Source of the DNA: JAJQBJ01 sp964387095
Lineage (GTDB): Bacteria > Bacillota > Clostridia > Oscillospirales > Oscillospiraceae
Length of the DNA: 10,088 nt
Reading direction: 5' to 3'
Assembly (NCBI GenBank): GCA_964387095.1
Contig: CAYLVH010000068.1
Coordinates: 1-10,088, forward strand
In this document: positions 5,178 through 10,088 of the stretch, piece after piece
Numbering within the stretch: position 1 is the first letter of the stretch
Layout of the letters: every line of letters starts with the position of its first letter
Notes under the pieces: model-generated
The model's database searches: none
Seen by the model: the letters and a program-made list of their open reading frames with translations, nothing else
Told to the model about the DNA's origin: nothing
Made by a program: the position numbers and the translations under genes

Positions 5178-6728
5178 TCAGCGGAAAGGATTCTCCCGCC
5201 TCTGGCGGCCGGAGGAGGAGCTGCCGCTGCCAGAACGGCCGCCTCTGCCAGCCGACGCCCCTACAACCTGGCGGGACGCGTTCCTCTTGGCCCGCTGGCG
5301 CGCACGCTTCCGGGTCATCCATCTCAGATACATGATCCGCCGATAGATCAGGTACGCCACCACCAGGAGGACCAGGATCACAACGATGATGATGAAAACC
5401 TTCAGGCCAGTGTGCCGGCTCCCCTGCTTCGCCTGCTGAGTCGTTTCCTGGGAATCCACGGAATCCGTCGTGCTCATCGTCTCCGCAGTCTGCGTATCCG
5501 CGACACTCTCCGTGGTTTCAGCGCTCTCCGTGGTCGCCACCGCTGACTGGGCATCGCCGGTGCTGGACACCTCAACTCCCAGGGCATAAACCAGATCCGA
5601 GCGCAGGCTCTCCAGGGTGGTGACATTCTTGGCGGAGTAGTCCGAATAGGTGGTCTCCTCCTCGCTTTCCGCCTCTGCCTCCAGCGCCTCTTTCACCGCC
5701 GCGTAGTTCCAGGTGGTGGACACGCAGGAGGGATACTCGGCATACTGCCAGCTGTGATCCACATTGAGCTGGCTGTCGGTCAAGTTGAAGTAGCTGTGAT
5801 CCAGGGTCTCCTCCTCGCCGTCCTCAGGCACAGGATCGTCCCAGGTCAAATCCACCCAATAATACTGGCCGTCAATCTGGACGCAGTTCCAGGCGTGGTT
5901 GGCAGAGGTCCCAGCTCCCTCCACATAATAGCAATCCAGGCCGGCGGCCTGAAACAACAGCCGAGCGCTCTCCGCATAGCCCTCGCAAACGGCTTCGCCC
6001 TGAACCAGGCAGCCGTAGGCGGTATATTGTGCCTTGCTGTCCGAACTGTCCTGATATGTACAGTTCTCTATAATGTAGTCATGAATCAGCAGCTCCTTCT
6101 GGTAGTCCGGCATATCCAGGGCAAACAGGCTGCCGCACAGGGAAATGACCTGGTCCTCCGTCTCCGTGCGCCATTCCCGGATCGTCTCCGGGCTGTCCAC
6201 ATAGGAGAGGGTCAGCGTGCAAGCCGTCCAAGTGGAGAGATCGGCGCTCTTCACATTGGCGTAAGAGCTGCTAAAGCCCATATAGGCCAGGTAATGATCC
6301 GTCCGCCACTGGTCGAAGATATCCACAATGTCCTCCGTGGTAATGGCGCTGTCCGTAATGACGATGGGCACCTCTGTCATGGTATCAATCAAGGCCAGAC
6401 CGATCACGTTATACAGGTCGGAGGTGCTGCCGACCACAAAGATGGAATCCAGATCCACGTCGGTGTTTACATAGGTCACTTCCAGCTGGTTCTTCTTCCC
6501 GTTGGTGGACGTGCCCTCATAACCGCCAAAGTAATAGAACAGTTCCGGATTCTCGTCAAACACCTCCCGGAAGGTCTCCTCCACGTCCTCGGATTTAAAG
6601 GAGATCTCCGTCTGAAAGTTTTTCATAGCATTGGCAACGGTCTCAACGCTGCTCTCCGCCCCATAGCAGGCAGACACACAAGAAGTCACAAGCGCCGCTG
6701 TCACGAATACCGCCCAAACTTTTTTCAT
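5178..6728 (-). CDS. Exported membrane-anchored transglutaminase-like domain protein
   Basis: The 516-residue product has a Sec-type N-terminus (MKKVWAVFVTAALVTSCVSAC). Two overlapping lipobox-like sites (VTSC and VSAC) make lipidation possible. Residues about 30-200 form an undescribed region containing ENPELFYYFGGY. A transglutaminase/papain-like core follows, with Cys248 in GEAVCEGYAESARLLFQAAG, His278 in TSANHAWN and Asp293 in YYWVDLTWDDP, spaced as in bacterial TGc domains. A Thr/Ser/Glu linker (about 385-435), one membrane helix (about 443-462) and a basic Arg/Lys then Gly/Ser tail end the protein. The expected topology is a catalytic domain outside the cell and the tail inside. The substrate is unknown; it could be a protease, a crosslinker or an amidase. 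The ribosome binding site AAAGGAA and a 17-nt gap to the 921-codon gene indicate co-transcription. Confidence 0.85.
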   Translation of the reverse strand: MKKVWAVFVTAALVTSCVSACYGAESSVETVANAMKNFQTEISFKSEDVEETFREVFDENPELFYYFGGYEGTSTNGKKNQLEVTYVNTDVDLDSIFVVGSTSDLYNVIGLALIDTMTEVPIVITDSAITTEDIVDIFDQWRTDHYLAYMGFSSSYANVKSADLSTWTACTLTLSYVDSPETIREWRTETEDQVISLCGSLFALDMPDYQKELLIHDYIIENCTYQDSSDSKAQYTAYGCLVQGEAVCEGYAESARLLFQAAGLDCYYVEGAGTSANHAWNCVQIDGQYYWVDLTWDDPVPEDGEEETLDHSYFNLTDSQLNVDHSWQYAEYPSCVSTTWNYAAVKEALEAEAESEEETTYSDYSAKNVTTLESLRSDLVYALGVEVSSTGDAQSAVATTESAETTESVADTQTAETMSTTDSVDSQETTQQAKQGSRHTGLKVFIIIVVILVLLVVAYLIYRRIMYLRWMTRKRARQRAKRNASRQVVGASAGRGGRSGSGSSSSGRQRRENPFR

Positions 6729-6745
6729 CTATCAGGTTCCTTTCT

Positions 6746-9511
6746 CTATTCGGCAAGCAGCTTCCGTTTTTTGGAGCCGCAAAGTACTCTTATGGCAAAG
6801 CCAGATTCTTTTTCCAATATATCCAGCAGGTTTTCATTGATCCTCAAGGCGGAAGCCCGGGCAGCCGTTCCAACGGGGGCCAGCTGATTGACTTCCTCCA
6901 TTAGGCGCAGAAAGAAGTTCTCCGCCCGGGCGGCAACCTCTATTAGGAATTCCCGCTCCAAGCTCAGGCGCTCCAGGGTCTTCATCAGGCTCTCATCCGT
7001 TTTCAGCCAGGAATAGCTCCCCTGGCGGCGCTTTGCCTCCACCCTTTTCAGCCGCCGTCCGGACAGCCCCCGAGCCGGCTCAGCGCTGGGCCAATGGCTC
7101 AACAGCTCAATTAGGGCATTGCCGCCCCACACCTGGCAGACGATGTGAAACACCTCCAGCTGGCTGACCTTCAGCCGCTTGCTGCTGGCGGTATAAATCC
7201 CTTGTAGGGCCACCAGCTCCAGCCGCCTCAGCCCACCCCGCTGGAACACCCGGAAGAGGAATTTCATCATATCCCGCATGGGTTCCGTGGGCACATGGTA
7301 GAGCCGGATGCAAAATTGCAGCTGCTCCAGGCTTTGCTCGTTGTCTCCCAGGAATTCCCGGAGGGCCAGCATTTCCAGGTAGTAGCCAGAGCGCTTCAGG
7401 TTCTGCCGCTCCTCCACCTGGCAAACCACCCACTCATCATTCACATACTCCGGCAGCGCGTGGAGCAAATAGCGGCAGACCTGGCCGCACAGGCGGTCCT
7501 CCAGGTCGTCCTCCCCCCAGAAATCCTCCAGTTGATCCAGGATCCTCCACAGCCGTTGCAGGATGTCGCTGCCCTCCTTGCTCATCTGAGCTTTCAAGGT
7601 CTCCCAGTCATATTCACAGATTCCGTTGCATTGGGCCACAATCAGTTCCTTCAGCAGGCTGTCCTCATTTCTGCGCCAGCCCTCCCGCCGGAATTCCGCC
7701 ATCAGGTCGCAGATCCCAATCAGCGTATGTTTGCCCTCCCAGTAGCTGAGATATTCCTGGCACAGCTGCACAAACAGCTTGGTATAGTAGCTCTCCGCCA
7801 CCTCCCAGTAGTCCTTGGGCACATGGCCGCGCACCCGGGAAATACAGTGGCAGCATGCGGTCAAATGGGCAGGCAGGATTTCCAGTTTCGCATAGTAACA
7901 CCGGGTCTCCTGGGCGCTCAGTAGGCAATCCAGAACCCAGGACAGCATTTCCGGCCGGAAACCGTCCAGCTCCCGCATGACCGTGTCCGCGCTGTCAATG
8001 AGTTCATCCACGTTCATGCACACATTGACGTAGCTGCTGACCCAGTCGATGCACCGCCGGTAGCCCTCGGATTTCAGGCGGCTGGTCCCCGCCCGGTTCC
8101 AAATGGCGGCGCAGTCCACCTCTCCCGCTGTCTCAAACTCATCCGGAAAGAAGGATTGTTCCAGCAGCTCCAGGGCCTCCGCCTTGGTCATGCCGCCGCT
8201 GGCCATCAATTGGAGGTATTTGGCCGAAACGGCGCTGCTCTCTCCGATCTCTGCCGTTTCCATGTCCCTAGACAGGAAGGCGCACATCATTTCCCTGGCC
8301 CGGCTGAGATTTTCATCCACGCCGTCCAAGCGGACGATCTTGGTCATCAAGCGGATCAACTGCGCGGATGCAGGCGTTACATACATGGACTCCAGTGCGT
8401 CCAGCATCTTTCCCACCGACTGCACCACCTCCGGCCATCTGCCGAAGACAAGGAGGTCCTCAAAGTAGGCCAGATCGCTGCGGGCCGGAACCCGCTTGCC
8501 GGCCTCGTCCCGGTCGAACATCAGGTGGTTCCAGCACAGCGCGTCATAGTAGTTTAGCTTGCACCGGTCCTCCTCCGGAAGGCTGACGATCATGGCGTCA
8601 AACCGGCGATAAACCTGGTTTAAGGCCGTCATCGCCCGCTCCGCCTGTTGGGTAGGCTGTTTCACCACCCAGGAGGCCAGAGCATCCATCCATTGTCCAA
8701 ACAGGCTGCCGGTAGCCGCTGCCCTATTGGGCTTTCCCGAAGTCCGCTCCACCTTTCCGTCCGCAAAGAGGATGCTGCCGCCGGTTAGGAAGCCTTTTTT
8801 CCGGTTCAGCACCAAATGCCCATCCCGGACAGAAACGCTGCTGGTCGGGACCAATCCCACCGCGCAGCGCTCTTTTCCCTCCTGAGCGATGCAGGTGGTA
8901 CAATCAACGCTGCGGCGCATTGCCATGGGCAGGAAGCGAAACAGCCAGATCAACAGCTGGAGCGCCATGCGTTGGGCCTCTGGCCGGTTATAATCCACCG
9001 CCACCAGCACCAGCTCCTCGTTGCGCTTTGCATCAAAGCAGCTCCGGATCAGGCGGACGAAATTCGTCGTGGTCAATTGGAAATAGTTCAAAACCTCGCC
9101 GAAGGGGCTGAGTTTCTCTTTCCGAAGCGGCGGCGCCCCCCGGCGCTCCAGCTTTTCGGGTATGTCCTCCACCCCCCGGCAGAATTGCAACCCTCCCCAC
9201 TGTTCGGGGTGCTCAAAAATCGCCTCCGTCTGATCCAGCACATAGCCGTGATACAGAGAGACAGTTCCGCCCTCCGTATATTCCTTCACCGCCTGCTGAA
9301 AAACGATCTTCTCCCTGCGCCCCTGCAACGCCGCCTTCATCCACACCGGAAGGTAGTTCCCCTTACCGTCCCGGAGTCCATATTCAAAATTCGTCAGCGC
9401 CCGGACCCCCTGCTGCACAGCGCCTACGATCCCATCTGTTCTGTTGACAAATCCCTGGCCCACGTTACGGCCAGGGCGTTCCATGCGAGTGTAGATGTAC
9501 TGATCTACCAT
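6746..9511 (-). CDS. Large uncharacterised protein; N-terminus resembles GTPase-associated GAP1-type proteins
   Basis: The 921-residue product has no signal peptide or membrane helix, so it is expected to be cytoplasmic. Residues 1-110 (MVDQYIYTRMERPGRN, LYHGYVLDQ, HPEQWGGLQFCRG) and about 142-222 (FVRLIRSCFDAKRNEELVLV, then LFRFLPMAMRRSVDCTTC) recall the N-terminal domains of GTPase-associated GAP1 proteins. This is a resemblance from memory, not a search result. The rest, from about 265, is rich in predicted helices, leucine, and paired aromatic/charged residues, like a helical scaffold. No catalytic motif is evident. An ATG at 9565 would add 18 residues but has no spaced ribosome binding site. 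The ATG at 9511 has GGAGAGG 11 nt upstream and begins with the family-like DQYIYTRM. It is first in a two-gene unit with the transglutaminase-like gene. Confidence 0.75.
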   Translation of the reverse strand: MVDQYIYTRMERPGRNVGQGFVNRTDGIVGAVQQGVRALTNFEYGLRDGKGNYLPVWMKAALQGRREKIVFQQAVKEYTEGGTVSLYHGYVLDQTEAIFEHPEQWGGLQFCRGVEDIPEKLERRGAPPLRKEKLSPFGEVLNYFQLTTTNFVRLIRSCFDAKRNEELVLVAVDYNRPEAQRMALQLLIWLFRFLPMAMRRSVDCTTCIAQEGKERCAVGLVPTSSVSVRDGHLVLNRKKGFLTGGSILFADGKVERTSGKPNRAAATGSLFGQWMDALASWVVKQPTQQAERAMTALNQVYRRFDAMIVSLPEEDRCKLNYYDALCWNHLMFDRDEAGKRVPARSDLAYFEDLLVFGRWPEVVQSVGKMLDALESMYVTPASAQLIRLMTKIVRLDGVDENLSRAREMMCAFLSRDMETAEIGESSAVSAKYLQLMASGGMTKAEALELLEQSFFPDEFETAGEVDCAAIWNRAGTSRLKSEGYRRCIDWVSSYVNVCMNVDELIDSADTVMRELDGFRPEMLSWVLDCLLSAQETRCYYAKLEILPAHLTACCHCISRVRGHVPKDYWEVAESYYTKLFVQLCQEYLSYWEGKHTLIGICDLMAEFRREGWRRNEDSLLKELIVAQCNGICEYDWETLKAQMSKEGSDILQRLWRILDQLEDFWGEDDLEDRLCGQVCRYLLHALPEYVNDEWVVCQVEERQNLKRSGYYLEMLALREFLGDNEQSLEQLQFCIRLYHVPTEPMRDMMKFLFRVFQRGGLRRLELVALQGIYTASSKRLKVSQLEVFHIVCQVWGGNALIELLSHWPSAEPARGLSGRRLKRVEAKRRQGSYSWLKTDESLMKTLERLSLEREFLIEVAARAENFFLRLMEEVNQLAPVGTAARASALRINENLLDILEKESGFAIRVLCGSKKRKLLAE

Positions 9512-9588
9512 TCTCCTAAATTCCTCTCCAAATCCTAGGGCGTGCCAAACTGCTGCATCATTCATTCCCGTGTGTTAAATGTAATTTT

Positions 9589-9617
9589 ATTGTAACAAAT
9601 CTGTTTCCGAATTTCAA
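9589..9617 (-). promoter_or_regulatory. Sigma-A-type promoter of the 921-aa/transglutaminase unit
   Basis: On the minus strand TTGAAA (9617-9612) and TACAAT (9594-9589) are separated by exactly 17 bp. The predicted start is near 9582, giving a leader of about 70 nt to the ATG at 9511 (or about 17 nt to the ATG at 9565). The surrounding region is AT-rich, unlike the coding sequence. No operator-like palindrome is obvious. Confidence 0.75.
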
Positions 9618-9732
9618 CGTTTTTGTAGGATTTCTTTGTCAGCCCCCTCCCAAAAATAATTGTCTACTCCGTGCCGTTTTTTGACGAATCATCAGGAACC
9701 CCCTTAGCCTGTAAATTTTTGTAAACAACGGA

Positions 9733-9764
9733 GAAAATGGGCCCCTGCTTTCGCAGGAGCCCAT
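9733..9764 (-). terminator. GAAA-tetraloop terminator after the SDR gene
   Basis: On the minus strand a 12-bp stem (9753-9764 with 9737-9748, including one T-G pair) capped by GAAA is followed by TTTTCTCC. It starts 22 nt after the SDR stop codon. The other strand also has a TGTTTTG run after the stem, so weak bidirectional activity is possible. It isolates the SDR gene from the unit that starts near 9582. Confidence 0.8.
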
Positions 9765-9785
9765 TGTTTTGAACAGATATTCCAA

Positions 9786-10088
9786 TTAGGAGGTTGCCAC
9801 CAGGCCACCATCGGGATAGATGGAGTTGGAGGTAACGAAGTCGGAAGCGGGGGAAACCAGATACAGAACGGTACCCACGATATCAGACTCATAGCCGATA
9901 CGCATAGCAGGCAGGGAAGCAGCGATGCCATTGCGGACATTCTCGTCGGCTGGCAGCATGCCCACCATCATGGGAGTATAGGTGATGGTGGGGCCAACCA
10001 GGTTGACCTGGATGTTGGGACGCAGGTCAGCAGCGAAAGCCTTGGTCAGCATCTCCACAGCACCCTTGGTGGTGTTGTAGGGGACGTT
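9786..10088 (-). CDS. Short-chain dehydrogenase/reductase (SDR), C-terminal part only
   Basis: The last 100 residues of an NAD(P)H-dependent SDR oxidoreductase are visible; the gene continues past the right edge. The first visible residues, NVPYNTTKGAVEMLTKAFA, hold the catalytic Tyr-x-x-x-Lys (Y4, K8 of the visible part). The substrate-loop region VNLVGPTITYTPMM takes the place of the usual VNxVxPG segment. The end SNSIYPDGGLVATS matches the classical SDR DGG C-terminus. The nucleotide-binding TGxxxGxG motif must lie outside the window. The VxPTxxxTPM pattern recalls sugar or polyol reductases such as xylulose reductases, but the substrate cannot be fixed from this fragment. A terminator follows 22 nt after the stop. 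Confidence 0.9.
   Translation of the reverse strand, partial: NVPYNTTKGAVEMLTKAFAADLRPNIQVNLVGPTITYTPMMVGMLPADENVRNGIAASLPAMRIGYESDIVGTVLYLVSPASDFVTSNSIYPDGGLVATS

Noticed and set aside
5754..6887. Plus-strand open frame of 377 codons opposite the transglutaminase-like gene
   Set aside because: The minus-strand frame encodes a coherent signal peptide, catalytic triad and membrane helix. The plus-strand product shows only antisense-type composition.
8816..9538. Plus-strand open frame of 240 codons opposite the N-terminal part of the 921-aa gene
   Set aside because: The minus-strand frame is open for more than 900 codons with its own promoter and terminator. This frame has no ribosome binding site and no family resemblance.
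9512..9565. Upstream ATG at 9565 as the start of the 921-aa protein
   Set aside because: It has only GGGA directly abutting the ATG and adds 18 residues before the DQYIYTRM segment. The start at 9511 has GGAGAGG 11 nt away. The call is not certain, since the spacing there is long.

Overview
The window reads almost entirely on the minus strand and looks like a chromosomal segment of a fairly high-GC Clostridia (Firmicutes) bacterium, most likely of the Oscillospiraceae/Ruminococcaceae type. The basis is the classical S10 ribosomal-protein gene order, strong AGGAGG-type ribosome binding sites before nearly every gene, sigma-A-type promoters, and the residue texture of the ribosomal proteins. 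The family assignment is an inference from pattern memory, not from a search.

Read in the direction of transcription (right to left), four blocks follow one another. (1) 9786-10088: the 3' end of a short-chain dehydrogenase/reductase gene, closed by a GAAA-tetraloop terminator at about 9733-9764. (2) 9612 down to 5112: a two-gene transcription unit with a clear promoter (TTGAAA, 17 bp, TACAAT). It encodes a 921-residue soluble protein of uncertain family, with an N-terminal part that resembles GTPase-associated GAP1-type proteins, and then a 516-residue exported, membrane-anchored transglutaminase-like protein with a visible Cys-His-Asp triad. A strong 10-bp terminator hairpin ends the unit. 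(3) 4669-5111: a 440-bp control region with a 16-bp perfect tandem repeat, an A-tract UP-like element, a strong promoter (TTGACT, 17 bp, TAGAAT) and a roughly 260-nt leader RNA. The leader carries several hairpins, one of which looks like an intrinsic terminator. (4) 4668 down to 1: the S10 operon rpsJ-rplC-rplD-rplW-rplB-rpsS-rplV-rpsC-rplP, with rplP cut off by the window edge.

The ribosomal genes are tightly packed: 13-19 nt spacers, or TAATG stop/start overlaps at rplD-rplW and rpsC-rplP. The exception is a 119-nt rpsJ-rplC spacer that contains a hairpin. Two ribosomal proteins have unusual C-terminal tails with internal repeats: L3 ends in two NPQKASAR copies, and S3 has an Arg/Gly/Asn-rich tail with two RRQGGY copies.

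The parts most worth a second look are the putative attenuator in the S10 leader, the uncharacterised 921-aa/transglutaminase gene pair, and the ribosomal protein tails. I saw no RNA genes, CRISPR arrays, insertion sequences or attachment sites.
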